DNA of 64,000 nt from Saccharicrinis carchari (GCF_900182605.1 NZ_FXTB01000009.1:96823-160822); one strand, 5' to 3'; numbered from the stretch's first letter, positions 9,220 to 18,606 are shown. Numbers and translations: made by a program. The notes: generated from the letters alone by a model not told the origin.

Positions 9220-10107
9220 CTATTGCAGAGCACTCACACCCGCTACCTGCATGCTTCGGTCTACTTTTTTCACCAGTCCCTGCAAAACTTTTCCGGGGCC
9301 TACTTCGGTAAATGAGGTAGCGCCATCGGCTATCATGTTTTGTACGGTTTGTGTCCAACGGACGGGCGCCGTTAACTGTGCCACCAGGTTTTCTTTAATT
9401 TGAGCAGGCTCGGTAAAGGGTTGGGCACTCACGTTTTGATATACGGGGCAAACGGGGTTGCTGATTTCGGTGGCTTGAATTGCTGCGGCCAGCTCTTCGC
9501 GGGCAGGCTCCATCAGTGGCGAGTGGAAAGCGCCGCCCACGGGGAGTTTGATGGCTCGCTTCGCTCCTTTTTCGGTGAGCAGTTCGCAGGCCTTGTCTAT
9601 ACCGGCAAAAGAGCCTGAGATAACCAACTGTCCGGGACAGTTGTAATTAGCGGCAACTACTACCTCGTCAATACTTTCGCAAACCTCTTCTACAATGGCA
9701 TCCTCCAGTCCAACGATGGCGGCCATGGTTGACGGCTCTGCTTCGCATGCTTTTTGCATAGCCAGGGCGCGTTGCGAAACCAGTTTTAATCCGTCCTCAA
9801 ACGACATGGCTCCCGCAGCCACCAAGGCGCTAAACTCCCCTAAGGAGTGCCCGGCCACCATTTCGGGTTTAAAGGCATCTCCCATAGTTTTAGCCAATAA
9901 AACGGAGTGTAGAAAAATGGCGGGTTGGGTAACTTTGGTTTGTTTTAGGTCTTCATCGCTACCTTCAAACATAAGGTCGGTAATCCGGAAGCCTAAAATT
10001 TCGTTTGCTTTTTCAAATAGCGCTTTAGCTTCTTCTGATTTTTCGTACAGATCCTTGCCCATACCAACAAATTGGGCACCTTGACCCGGAAATACAAATG
10101 CTTTCAT
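9220..10107 (-). CDS. fabD: Malonyl-CoA:ACP transacylase
   Basis: The 295-residue protein moves the malonyl group from CoA to acyl carrier protein, the entry step of type II fatty acid synthesis in the cytoplasm. It begins MKAFVFPGQGAQFVGMG, the usual family N-terminus. It carries the nucleophile motif AGHSLGEF, the substrate Arg in SQRALAMQ and the catalytic His in GAFHSPLM. Length and motifs fit FabD throughout. It is transcribed alone here, since other fab genes are not in the window, and ends at a strong terminator at 8981-9015. A minus-strand TATATTTG -7 box at 10377-10384 is a possible but distant promoter. Confidence 0.96.
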   Translation of the reverse strand: MKAFVFPGQGAQFVGMGKDLYEKSEEAKALFEKANEILGFRITDLMFEGSDEDLKQTKVTQPAIFLHSVLLAKTMGDAFKPEMVAGHSLGEFSALVAAGAMSFEDGLKLVSQRALAMQKACEAEPSTMAAIVGLEDAIVEEVCESIDEVVVAANYNCPGQLVISGSFAGIDKACELLTEKGAKRAIKLPVGGAFHSPLMEPAREELAAAIQATEISNPVCPVYQNVSAQPFTEPAQIKENLVAQLTAPVRWTQTVQNMIADGATSFTEVGPGKVLQGLVKKVDRSMQVAGVSALQ

Positions 10108-10614
10108 ATGATTTTATTTTCTTTTATGGATTATATGGAACTCTCGGGAAATTTAATCATTTCTCTTTAGGTGTATTAAATGATCGAATTTGCATGTTCG
10201 TTTCATATAATTATCGTTAGATGTTTAATAACGTTTACTCTCAATTACTATTCTTCATTCGTGTTGCACCTTGCTTTAATAAGCCTGATTTTTTCCTGTC
10301 TTACTCATCAAATTCATCAATAGAACAGCGAGGGATTTACCATACAACCGTTGGTTTTTACCTATAAATATAACTGCAAATATAATAAAAAGCTTCAGGA
10401 GTAAATAATAGCAGAAGAAGACAATACCGGTTGAAATGCAATATTCTGATTGGAATAGAATGGATTTTGCTTAATTTTAACGAATTTAAACAACAGGAAA
10501 GCGTAAAGAATGTGGCAGCTAAAAAATTGTGTTGTTTACATCCGTGTATTTTATACCGCTCCGTGTTTTTGTTTTATAGTTATACCTGCATCAATTACAA
10601 TAAATTACAGCACT
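10108..10614. other. Non-coding interval between divergent fabD and M81 lipoprotein genes
   Basis: These 507 AT-rich bases hold no gene I can support. An 81-codon frame at 10431-10676 has no family features and runs into the lipoprotein gene in another frame. The region must contain the promoters of both flanking genes; only a minus-strand TATATTTG box at 10377-10384 is recognisable. Confidence 0.55.
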
Positions 10615-12168
10615 ATGAAAAAATATTTGTTAAGTCTTGTTGCTATGGTGGTTTTACTTTGGGCCTGTACAAATAAAAAGCAGCGCGAACTTCCCAAAGT
10701 AGCCATAGCCGGAATTGCTATTGAGTCGAGTACTTTTTCGCCGGCTCAAACCCACGAGGAAGATTTTCATACGGACATTCAAGAGGAGGTCTTTTCCTTT
10801 TATCCGTTTTTTGCTGCTGATTCTCTAAACCGAAACCGAGCCGATTGGGTTCCTACGCTTCGTGCCAAGGCCATTCCCGGCGGAATAGTAACCCGCGAAA
10901 CCTATGAGTCATTGGTAAGCAAAACCCTGAATTTGCTTAAAGCGGATTTACCTTACGATGGATTGTTTTTAGATATTCACGGTGCGATGAGCGTGGTGGG
11001 ATTGGACGATCCCGAAGGAGATTTTATAGTGCGAATAAGAGAAGTGGTGGGTTATGAAACAGTTATTTCTACCTGTATGGATTTGCATGGCAACGTATCC
11101 AAACGATTGGCTCAAAACACAGATTTAATGACTTGTTACAGGCTGGCTCCGCACGAGGATGCTATGGAATCGAAAAAAAGAGCGGTGGATAATTTATTGT
11201 ACCGCTTAGAGAACGGATTAGGAAAACCGGCCTATAAAGCCTGGATTCCCGTGCCTATTTTATTACCCGGTGAAAAAACCAGTACACGCATAGAGCCGGG
11301 GAAAAGCCTTTATGCCAAAGTGGAACCCCTGGCCAATCAAAAAGGTGTGGTGGATGCTGCCATATGGGTGGGGTATGCCTGGGCCGATGAGCCACGGAAC
11401 CATGCGGTAGTTATGGCCGTGGGCGACGATAAGGGAAAAGTAGAAGAGGCAGCCGAAGAATTGGCTCATACCTTTTGGAACGTGAGAAAAGAGTTTGATT
11501 TTGTAGCGCCGGTGGCCGACTTAGACGAGTGTCTCGACAGAGCCATTGCAAGTGCTAAAAAACCTTTTGTAATCAGCGATATGGGCGATAACCCTACAGC
11601 AGGCGGAGCAGGTGATGTTACCTGGACACTAAACGAAATTTTAAAGCGTAAAGAGTTTAAAAGAGCAGACGGACCCACCTTGATATATGCCTCCATTCCA
11701 GGTCCCGAATTGATTGAGCAAGCGGTAAAGCTGGGGGTAGGCGCAAAGGTTAAAGCCAATGTGGGTGCTATGGTAGACGATCGTTTTTCGCCACCCATAG
11801 AATTATCGGGTGTGGTAACTGCCATAAAACAGGGCGATAGAAATGCCATAACCGAAGTGGTGGTAAAAACCGGGAGCTTACATGTTATTGTTACTCAAAA
11901 GCGGAAGCCCTACCATCGTTTGGTCGATTTTACCGATTTGGATCTCGATCCCGAAAATTCAGCTATTGTTATGGTTAAAATAGGCTACCTGGTGCCTGAG
12001 CTGTATAATATGCGTGGCGATTGGCTCATGGCCTCAACACCGGGAGGTGTGGATCAGGATTTGGAACGACTGGGGTATGAGCGCATTAACAGACCCATGT
12101 TTCCGCTCGATAAAGATATGGAAGAACCGGATTTGTCAGCTCGTTTTATCCCGCTATCGGGTTCGTGA
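10615..12168 (+). CDS. M81-family (MlrC/microcystinase-C-like) metallopeptidase, predicted lipoprotein
   Basis: The 517-residue protein starts with a lipoprotein signal (MKKYLLSLVAMVVLLWAC, lipobox LWAC) and is therefore probably membrane-anchored. The rest matches the M81/MlrC family: GIAIESSTFSP near the start, LDIHGAM, CMDLHGNV and APHEDAMES as candidate zinc-ligand regions, and DMGDNPTAGGAGD opening the C-terminal MlrC domain. Members hydrolyse small linear peptides or amides such as linearised microcystin; the substrate here is unknown. ATG 10615 is used because it begins the lipoprotein signal, although the frame is open back to 10510. An exported location is unusual for a family best known from cytoplasmic enzymes. 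It ends 11 bases from the convergent SPOR gene. Confidence 0.88.
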   Translation: MKKYLLSLVAMVVLLWACTNKKQRELPKVAIAGIAIESSTFSPAQTHEEDFHTDIQEEVFSFYPFFAADSLNRNRADWVPTLRAKAIPGGIVTRETYESLVSKTLNLLKADLPYDGLFLDIHGAMSVVGLDDPEGDFIVRIREVVGYETVISTCMDLHGNVSKRLAQNTDLMTCYRLAPHEDAMESKKRAVDNLLYRLENGLGKPAYKAWIPVPILLPGEKTSTRIEPGKSLYAKVEPLANQKGVVDAAIWVGYAWADEPRNHAVVMAVGDDKGKVEEAAEELAHTFWNVRKEFDFVAPVADLDECLDRAIASAKKPFVISDMGDNPTAGGAGDVTWTLNEILKRKEFKRADGPTLIYASIPGPELIEQAVKLGVGAKVKANVGAMVDDRFSPPIELSGVVTAIKQGDRNAITEVVVKTGSLHVIVTQKRKPYHRLVDFTDLDLDPENSAIVMVKIGYLVPELYNMRGDWLMASTPGGVDQDLERLGYERINRPMFPLDKDMEEPDLSARFIPLSGS

Positions 12169-12179
12169 GTGCCGTTATT

Positions 12180-12635
12180 TCACTTTAAATTGGACAAAGG
12201 AATATTGTTGACGGGTACGGGGTAGCAGGCCGGGAACTCACTTTTTAGCTTTTTGTAGAGCGGGAATGCTTCGTTCTTGCTTCTAAAATCGCCTACTTGC
12301 ACCCTCCAAAAAGGCGCTTCGTAAACAACATAAGGCCTTTCGTCGGGAAACAAGCTTAGCAGGTGGGCTTTTACTTGCGTGGCTTCTTTTTTGGCATTGT
12401 TATTAGATCCTAAATAGAGTTGTATCCGGAAACCGTCTATTAACTTGCTTCTGTTGTTGGCGTTGATATGCATACCTACCAGGTTGGCAATGCCCGTATC
12501 CTGAACAATGGTAAGGTTTCCACCACCGGGGCTTTGACTTTGCAGATCGTTAAAAAAAGTAAGACCTGCATTTTCCTGCGACGTGGCCACCCCAAAGAAT
12601 AAACATAGTACAACGGTAAAAACGATTTTAAACAT
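12180..12635 (-). CDS. SPOR-domain protein, exported
   Basis: The 151-residue protein has a clear signal peptide (MFKIVFTVVLCLFFGVATSQ) and a C-terminal SPOR domain at about residues 65-145 (GFRIQLYLGSNN...FWRVQVGDFRS...ACYPVP). SPOR domains bind peptidoglycan stripped of stem peptides, usually at division sites. This one should act in the periplasm at the cell wall; a direct cell-division role is inference. It lies 8 bases downstream of the universal stress protein gene on the same strand, so the two are likely cotranscribed. Confidence 0.85.
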   Translation of the reverse strand: MFKIVFTVVLCLFFGVATSQENAGLTFFNDLQSQSPGGGNLTIVQDTGIANLVGMHINANNRSKLIDGFRIQLYLGSNNNAKKEATQVKAHLLSLFPDERPYVVYEAPFWRVQVGDFRSKNEAFPLYKKLKSEFPACYPVPVNNIPLSNLK

Positions 12636-12643
12636 ATCTTTAG

Positions 12644-13504
12644 CTAATAATTAGTGCTCAAAGATAGCATTTCTTTTGTTGGTATGGCAAGTACAGGGCA
12701 GTCTGATTGGTTAATGATCTGATTGGCAAAGGGTTTAATCAAATTATCGAAAGGATTGCCGGAGTGATGTATTCCGGTTGCTAAAACATCTGCATCTATA
12801 CTGCTGGCAAAGTTTAATAGTACCATGGCCCTGTCTCCCTGTTTCAATATCTTCGACTCTACGCTCAGCTTTGTGTTTTTTTCGATAAACTTAACCGTTT
12901 GTCGTACATACACATTTACGCGACTATTCAACAGGTTATACCCTTTTTCCTTAACGCCAACGACAAATATTTTTGCATCAAACAGTTTAGCCAATCCCAC
13001 AACTGCAGGAACTTTTTGCCGACTCGCTTTCCGGTTGCTTATGGGCAATACTATTTTATTTATCCCTCTCCATACCCGCTCGGGTCGTATTGCTAGCACG
13101 GGTGCGGGCGATGCACTTACCAAACGGTAAGCATTGCTGCCGATATATTTATCCTCGAAGCCCGAAGCGCCGTGTGTTCCCATTACAATTAAGGTGGTGT
13201 CGTCGTACTTGGCCTGATTGCTAATTTCCTTGAATACGTTCCCTTCTCTCACTTTATAGTCTATGGTTCCACCCGGCACCCTGTAGTCCTTTTTGCAATT
13301 GTATACAATATCACTCAGCCATTCTTCTGCATTTTCCGAAACCAATAAACCGGCATTTTTTTGCAAGTACACTTGCGCCGACATTTTGGTATTGACATGT
13401 ATGATACGTAAATCGCTATCCAATTTATTTGCTATGGCTATACCATGCTTTAAGGCATTCATAGCACTTTCGGAAAAATCAATAGGAACCAATATTCGCT
13501 TCAT
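12644..13504 (-). CDS. Universal stress protein with two UspA domains
   Basis: The 286-residue protein consists of two tandem UspA folds, residues about 1-145 and 148-278. The first has the full nucleotide-binding signature GTHG-x9-GS (VMGTHGASGFEDKYIGSNA). In the second the corresponding stretch (ATGIHHSGNPFDNLIKP) lacks the glycines, so only the first half is predicted to bind ATP. It begins MKRILVPIDFSESAMNAL, the standard Usp start. A 9-bp inverted repeat (13536-13556) sits just upstream of the ATG and may be a control site. The SPOR gene follows directly. Confidence 0.92.
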   Translation of the reverse strand: MKRILVPIDFSESAMNALKHGIAIANKLDSDLRIIHVNTKMSAQVYLQKNAGLLVSENAEEWLSDIVYNCKKDYRVPGGTIDYKVREGNVFKEISNQAKYDDTTLIVMGTHGASGFEDKYIGSNAYRLVSASPAPVLAIRPERVWRGINKIVLPISNRKASRQKVPAVVGLAKLFDAKIFVVGVKEKGYNLLNSRVNVYVRQTVKFIEKNTKLSVESKILKQGDRAMVLLNFASSIDADVLATGIHHSGNPFDNLIKPFANQIINQSDCPVLAIPTKEMLSLSTNY

Positions 13505-13535
13505 CTGATTATATTTGTTTTGTACAATATATCAA

Positions 13536-13556
13536 TTTACGTATTTTATACGTAAA
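13536..13556. promoter_or_regulatory. Inverted repeat upstream of the universal stress protein gene
   Basis: TTTACGTAT and ATACGTAAA form perfect 9-bp arms around a TTT spacer, 32 bases upstream of the usp start codon. No T-run follows on the minus strand, so it is not a simple terminator for the preceding glucosidase gene. It is a candidate operator. Confidence 0.4.
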
Positions 13557-13599
13557 AAAAATAAAATAGTTATATCCTGATGCTTAGCTCCATCCGGGG

Positions 13600-16296
13600 T
13601 CAGGTGTTTTCTTCACTTTCCGGTTTAATGGTTACTTCATGATCCCAATGGGGTTTTTCCAATAATTTATCAAAATCGGTAGTCCTAAACATTACCATTA
13701 AATAGGCAATCATTCCGGTCCATCCGGTTTGGTGGCTTGCACCTATGCCGGCACCATTGTCGCCATGGAAATACTCGTAAAACAACAAGTTGTTTTCCCA
13801 ATGCTCATCTTTCTGAAACTCCTTGTACCATCCATAAACAGGGCGATAACCGTCTTCGTCTTCTAAAAATATATTCTCCAGACGCTTTATTATTTCCTGT
13901 GCCACTTCAATTAAGTTCATCATATTGCCAGAGCCTGTTGGGCATTCTACCTTTAAATCGTCGCCATAAAAGGCATATTGTTGATAAAGTGCTCTAATAA
14001 TAATGCTGTTGGCCGGGAACCAGATGGGGCCGCGCCAGTTAGAGTTGCCACCAAACATGGTATTGTCAGACTCGCCAGGTACATATTTAACCGTGAACTC
14101 TTCCTTATTCCAGGTAAAAACATAGGGGTTTTTTTCGTGGTATTTTGAGAGCGAGCGGATGCCGTAATCACTTAGAAATTCCTCTTCGTCGAGCATTACT
14201 TTAAGTATGCTTCTTAGCTTGCTCTCATTGACCACCCCTAAAAGTCTGCGCCCATTTTTTCCCTTGCGCTGCGGATCGGCAATATTTTTGGATAGTCTTT
14301 TAGTACGTGTTACCATGTATTTGTGATGAGCCGCTAAGGTAGGTATCATCTCCTGGCGTTCGGGCTCCAGCACCGTAACGGCACACATAGGTAATAAGCC
14401 TACCAGCGAGCGCACCTTGAGCCGCTGGGCACTTCCATCAGGGAATCGCAGCACATCGTAAAAAAACTGGTCTTCCTCATCCCACATTTCGTCTTCGCTA
14501 TCGCCAATTTTGTCCATGGCAGAGGCAATCTCCAGAAAATGATTGTAGTATTGAACCGATTTGTCTTCATACTCTTCATAGCCCAGATGCACCAACTCAA
14601 GGCATATCTCCAGCATATTTTGAGCATAAAGGGCCATCCATGCATTACCGTCGGACTGCTCTATGTGTCCGCCTGTTGGCAAGGTATGGCTGCGGTCGAA
14701 AACACCAATGTTGTCGAGACCCAAAAAACCACCCTGAAAAGCACTTTTAAAACGAGGATCTTTGTGGTTTACCCACCATTTAAAATTACGGTCGAGTCCA
14801 TCAAAACAGGTTTTCAAAAATTCCTTATCGATAAGCCCTTTGGCTTGTTTCATATTTTTGTACAAGGTAATTACGCCAAAAGCATGTACCGGAGGGTTTA
14901 CATCGTTAAAACTCCACTCGTAAGCGGGGATCTGACCATTAGGATGCTGATAGTTATCTTGTAAAAACAGGGTAAGCTGGTTTTTAGCAAAGTCGGGATC
15001 TACCATGGTAAGTGGCAGGGTATGAAAAGCCAGATCCCAAACGGCATACCACGGATATTCCCATTTATCGGGCATACTAATGATATCATTATTTTTAAGG
15101 TGCTCCCAATCGTTGTTGCGAAGTATTCGACGCGGGCCGCCCTGGTATTCGTCGAGCCATTCCGAAACATCAAACTCGTAATACTGTTTGTTCCAGAGCA
15201 TGCCTGCCAGCGCTTGTCGCAGAACCCTTTTTTCGTCTATGGAGCTGTCGGACGGATAGATGTTCTGATAAAATGCTTCGGTTTCATTTATTCGGGTCTC
15301 CACTATTTGATCGAATTTATCGAACACATGTTTTGGATTTTTACCCGATTTGAGCACCATTTTAATTTCGATGCTCTCGCCGGCCGGGATATTTACATCG
15401 TACATGGCTCCAGCCTTGGTGCCTCTGTTTTCAGGGTTTACGGCTTCGTTGTTATTATTGACAATAAAATCGTTAAGGCCATCTTTTACATAAGGTGTTT
15501 TGTTTGGGCTGTTGTAAATACGCTCGTTATTGGTTTCGTTATTGGTAAAAAGCCACAGGGGCGATAGTTCCGAGCTAAGCACATAGCTACCTATACCATC
15601 GCTGGTTGCAATTATTGCGTTATCGTCCAATAATTTAATGATTGGCTCGGTGCTTTTATAATTCCACCAGGTATTACGGAACCATAGGGTAGGCAGTAAA
15701 ACCACGTTGGCGTCCTCGGTACTCCGATTAAATGCCGTAATTTTTATTAATATATTATTACACGATTTTTTGGCATACTCTATATATACATCCAAATAGT
15801 GGCTATTTTCAAATACGCCGGTATCTAAAAGTTCATATTCAAAATCCTTAACGGTTCTGGCTGCATTGGTATCAACCAAATCATCGTATGGGAATTCGTT
15901 TAAAGGATATTTGTACAAATATTTCATGTAAGAGTGCGTCGGCGATGAATCCAAATAAAAATAGTATTCTTTTACATCCTCCCCATGATTCCCCTTTGGG
16001 CTTGAAAGGCCAAAAAGACGCTCCTTCAGTATTTTATCCTTTTTATTCCATAGCGACAAGGCAAAGCATAGCTGTTGTTTATCGTCGCTGATACCGGCAA
16101 TGCCATCTTCGCCATATCTGTATACCCGCGAACGAGCCTGGTCGTGAGTAAAAGACAACCAGGGACTATCCATTCTCCCATCATCTTCGCGCACGGTGCC
16201 CCATTGGCGTTCGCTCAAATAAGGGCCCCATTTTTTCCATTCCGATATTCCCTCTGAACATGCGTTCAGACGTTCTTTTTCACTTTGTAATTTCAT
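13600..16296 (-). CDS. GH63-type glucosidase (MGH1-like glycoside hydrolase)
   Basis: The 898-residue protein has the (alpha/alpha)6-barrel of the GH63/MGH1 group in its C-terminal two thirds. Recognisable blocks are YPWYAVWDLAFHTLPL, PAYEWSFNDVNPPVHAFG, TGGHIEQSDGNAWMALYAQ, GGNSNWRGPIWFP and GASHQTGWTGMIA. The Asp in the WDLAFH block and acidic residues near the C-terminal HQTGW block are the likely acid/base region of the family. No signal peptide is seen, so it should act in the cytoplasm on an alpha-glucoside. The exact substrate (glucosylglycerate, mannosylglycerate or another glucoside) is not resolved by sequence. It is probably transcribed alone. Confidence 0.88.
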   Translation of the reverse strand: MKLQSEKERLNACSEGISEWKKWGPYLSERQWGTVREDDGRMDSPWLSFTHDQARSRVYRYGEDGIAGISDDKQQLCFALSLWNKKDKILKERLFGLSSPKGNHGEDVKEYYFYLDSSPTHSYMKYLYKYPLNEFPYDDLVDTNAARTVKDFEYELLDTGVFENSHYLDVYIEYAKKSCNNILIKITAFNRSTEDANVVLLPTLWFRNTWWNYKSTEPIIKLLDDNAIIATSDGIGSYVLSSELSPLWLFTNNETNNERIYNSPNKTPYVKDGLNDFIVNNNNEAVNPENRGTKAGAMYDVNIPAGESIEIKMVLKSGKNPKHVFDKFDQIVETRINETEAFYQNIYPSDSSIDEKRVLRQALAGMLWNKQYYEFDVSEWLDEYQGGPRRILRNNDWEHLKNNDIISMPDKWEYPWYAVWDLAFHTLPLTMVDPDFAKNQLTLFLQDNYQHPNGQIPAYEWSFNDVNPPVHAFGVITLYKNMKQAKGLIDKEFLKTCFDGLDRNFKWWVNHKDPRFKSAFQGGFLGLDNIGVFDRSHTLPTGGHIEQSDGNAWMALYAQNMLEICLELVHLGYEEYEDKSVQYYNHFLEIASAMDKIGDSEDEMWDEEDQFFYDVLRFPDGSAQRLKVRSLVGLLPMCAVTVLEPERQEMIPTLAAHHKYMVTRTKRLSKNIADPQRKGKNGRRLLGVVNESKLRSILKVMLDEEEFLSDYGIRSLSKYHEKNPYVFTWNKEEFTVKYVPGESDNTMFGGNSNWRGPIWFPANSIIIRALYQQYAFYGDDLKVECPTGSGNMMNLIEVAQEIIKRLENIFLEDEDGYRPVYGWYKEFQKDEHWENNLLFYEYFHGDNGAGIGASHQTGWTGMIAYLMVMFRTTDFDKLLEKPHWDHEVTIKPESEENT

Positions 16297-16449
16297 TGTA
16301 TTGTTTCTGTTACTTTATGGCGGAAAGTGCAACAAGTATTTATTTATGAAAGTGTTGCTGCATGTATGTAAAAGCAATGTTGCTATTAAATTAAACCACT
16401 TGCCGTCCATATGGTGCAAGAGCTTATTACGATAAAAAAGGCAAAAGGT

Positions 16450-17781
16450 TTATTTTCTTTTCTGCCCTTTTGTTTTTGGTTTCTTGTATTTTGCAGCTAC
16501 TGTTCTGTGGTATGAACCACCCAGGTTTACCTTTTTATTTTTTTCTTTCTTCTCATGAAAGGCCGAACCCTTTGTAGCATCTATCTTAGGGGCTTTAATT
16601 AATGTTTTGCCCGGCATCTCAGTCGTTTCACTCTCCAGTTGCAAATCCGATACTTCTACTTCCGGAGGTAAAGGATCCAGGGCGATCTTTGTTCCCATCA
16701 TGTTTAAAATATCGTGCCACATTTCCATGTCACTTTCTTCTACAAAGGATAAGGCATTCCCCTCGGCTTCGGCTCTACCGGTGCGTCCTATGCGGTGCAT
16801 ATAGGCTTCGGCTTCGGTGGGCATATCAAAGTTAATTACATGGCTAACATTCAGAATGTCTAATCCACGCGAAATAAGATCTGTGGCTATTAGTAAGCGC
16901 AGGCTGCCTTGTGCAAATTCCTCCACCATTCTAAACCTAAAGTTCTGCGATTTGTTGGAGTGTATTACGCCTACCTCATCACCCACAACATTCTGTAGCT
17001 GCTTATAAACTATATCGGCCAACGCCCTGCTTTTAACAAACACCAGTACTTTATCCATGTTTTTTTGGATATTTAAGAGATAAAGTAACAGGTTTATTTT
17101 GGTATAAAAATTAGGCACCCGGTAGGCCGATTGAAAGATAAGATCAAGGGGTGTACCCGAAGCGGCCACTTCAATTTTAACCGGATTATAAAAATAATCT
17201 TTGATTACCTCTTCTACATCATAGGTTAAAGTAGCCGAAAACATCAGGTTTTGCCTTTTTTGGGGCAGCATATCCACAATACGCCGGAGCTGTGGCTTAA
17301 AGCCCAGGTTTAGCATCTCATCCACCTCGTCCACTACCAGTTTCTGAATGGATTTGAGTCGTAATACTCCTGTTAAAGTTAAGTCTATCAGTCTGCCCGG
17401 GGTAGACACCAGTACATCTAAACCTTCATACACCATTTGTTTTTGGGTGTTAATGTTGGTTCCGCCATATATGCCCACAATGCGCACGTTCATATATTCC
17501 GTCAGCTTTTTAAACTCGTTGGCCACCTGTTCCACCAATTCACGGGTAGGTACCAATACCAAAATACGGGGATGTTTTTGTGTGCTGAACTTTAAATTCC
17601 GCAATAAAGGCAATGCATACGATAAGGTTTTTCCGGTACCCGTTTGTGCAATGCCCACCACATCGCGACCCGACATGGCAACGGGAAAAACTTGTTCCTG
17701 AATGGGAGTGGCTTGTGTGAGCCCCATTTCGTTCAAGGCATTAAGAAGGACGGTATTTAAGTTTAAATCGGAAAAATTCAA
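16450..17781 (-). CDS. DEAD-box-type ATP-dependent RNA helicase (motif II reads DEVD)
   Basis: The 443-residue protein unwinds RNA, likely in ribosome assembly or RNA turnover. In order it has the Q motif region (TQATPIQEQVFP), motif I AQTGTGKT, Ia PTREL, TPGRLID, motif II VDEVDEM, motif III SAT, the C-terminal RecA domain with IATDLISRGLD, and motif VI HRIGRTGR. A short basic tail (KKPKTKGQKRK) follows, as in RhlE-like proteins. Motif II is DEVD rather than DEAD. A minus-strand -7 box TATCTTTG lies at 17808-17815, 27 bases upstream of the start. Confidence 0.93.
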   Translation of the reverse strand: MNFSDLNLNTVLLNALNEMGLTQATPIQEQVFPVAMSGRDVVGIAQTGTGKTLSYALPLLRNLKFSTQKHPRILVLVPTRELVEQVANEFKKLTEYMNVRIVGIYGGTNINTQKQMVYEGLDVLVSTPGRLIDLTLTGVLRLKSIQKLVVDEVDEMLNLGFKPQLRRIVDMLPQKRQNLMFSATLTYDVEEVIKDYFYNPVKIEVAASGTPLDLIFQSAYRVPNFYTKINLLLYLLNIQKNMDKVLVFVKSRALADIVYKQLQNVVGDEVGVIHSNKSQNFRFRMVEEFAQGSLRLLIATDLISRGLDILNVSHVINFDMPTEAEAYMHRIGRTGRAEAEGNALSFVEESDMEMWHDILNMMGTKIALDPLPPEVEVSDLQLESETTEMPGKTLIKAPKIDATKGSAFHEKKEKNKKVNLGGSYHRTVAAKYKKPKTKGQKRK

Positions 17782-17807
17782 AGTAGGTGTGTTTTTAAAA
17801 TATTGCG

Positions 17808-17815
17808 CAAAGATA
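17808..17815 (-). promoter_or_regulatory. -7 element of the helicase promoter
   Basis: The minus strand reads TATCTTTG, an exact match to the Bacteroidota -7 consensus TAnnTTTG, followed by CGC. No good TTG element is found at the usual distance. Confidence 0.5.
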
Positions 17816-17964
17816 CAGAAAAAAAGAATTACATCAGGTGCTTGCCTGCTGTGGTAGTAAAAAGATGTATTTTAATCGGTAGCAAAGGGCTTGGGTAATG
17901 CAGCTAAGAGCAGAGGAGGTTGGAGCCCGGGGCAGGTAGGCAGCTAAAGATTGCGAACTTAACT

Positions 17965-18150
17965 GCGTTAGGGATAGCAGCAGAAAGCCCGCAGCGGCCA
18001 GGAACGTTATATGCTTTACAAAGAAATTGGCCTTAGGGTGTTGCGGGTTTTTTATTTTTTGGGAACATTTAGCGAGGACTTGCAGCGAAAAGCCCGGCCC
18101 GACAGCAGTAGTAGTAATTTAGGATAAATGCCGCAGGGAGGGCAACGCCC
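17965..18150 (+). repeat. Dispersed non-coding repeat, copy 1
   Basis: The interval between the helicase and tadA holds a chain of blocks also found, in the other orientation, at 63578-63700. The shared blocks in order are GCGTTAGGGAT and GCAGC followed by GAAA, then AGCG with AAAGCCCG and CCCGACAGCA, then a G-rich block with AACGCCC. Copy 1 has about 60 more bases between the first and second block. It carries no ORF and looks like a decayed dispersed intergenic repeat. The surrounding bases 17782-17964 hold no gene either. Confidence 0.6.
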
Positions 18151-18159
18151 TAATAAGTA

Positions 18160-18606
18160 TTATCGTTTATCTTTAAAAAAGCTTTTTACTATTTGGGCAC
18201 ATTCTTCTTGTAAAATACCCGAGGTAATTTTGGTTTTGGGGTGAGCAATGGGCGGTGTGTGTTTTGAAAAGCCACGATGCGGATCATTGGCGCCAAAAAC
18301 TACACGATTTATCTGCGACCAAGCCAGGGCGCCCGCACACATGGCACAGGGCTCCAGGGTTACATAGAGGGTGCAATGGTTCAGATATTTACCTCCAAGT
18401 GCTTCGGCCGCCGCCGTTATAGCCAGCATTTCGGCATGCGCCGTAACATCGTTTAACGTTTCGGTGAGATTATGTGCTCGCGCAATTATTTGTTTGTTGC
18501 AAACGATTACGGCTCCAACGGGGATTTCATTTTTTTGGGCAGCCATTTGTGCTTCTTTTAAAGCTTGTTGCATGAAGTACTGGTCGGAGAAATTGATTTT
18601 GGTCAT
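18160..18606 (-). CDS. tadA: tRNA-specific adenosine deaminase (A34 to inosine)
   Basis: The 148-residue protein is a cytidine-deaminase-fold enzyme with zinc motif HAE (DVTAHAEMLAI) and PCAMCAGAL. Asn in LTETLNDVTAHAE and the downstream SQINRVVFGANDP region fit TadA, which deaminates the wobble adenosine of tRNA-Arg(ACG). A guanine-deaminase-like activity cannot be fully excluded from sequence alone. It is a single gene, divergent from aspS about 195 bases away. Confidence 0.9.
   Translation of the reverse strand: MTKINFSDQYFMQQALKEAQMAAQKNEIPVGAVIVCNKQIIARAHNLTETLNDVTAHAEMLAITAAAEALGGKYLNHCTLYVTLEPCAMCAGALAWSQINRVVFGANDPHRGFSKHTPPIAHPKTKITSGILQEECAQIVKSFFKDKR

Noticed and set aside
10431..10676. 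81-codon open frame upstream of the M81 lipoprotein gene
   Set aside because: It overlaps the lipoprotein signal sequence in another frame and has no family features or clear start signal.
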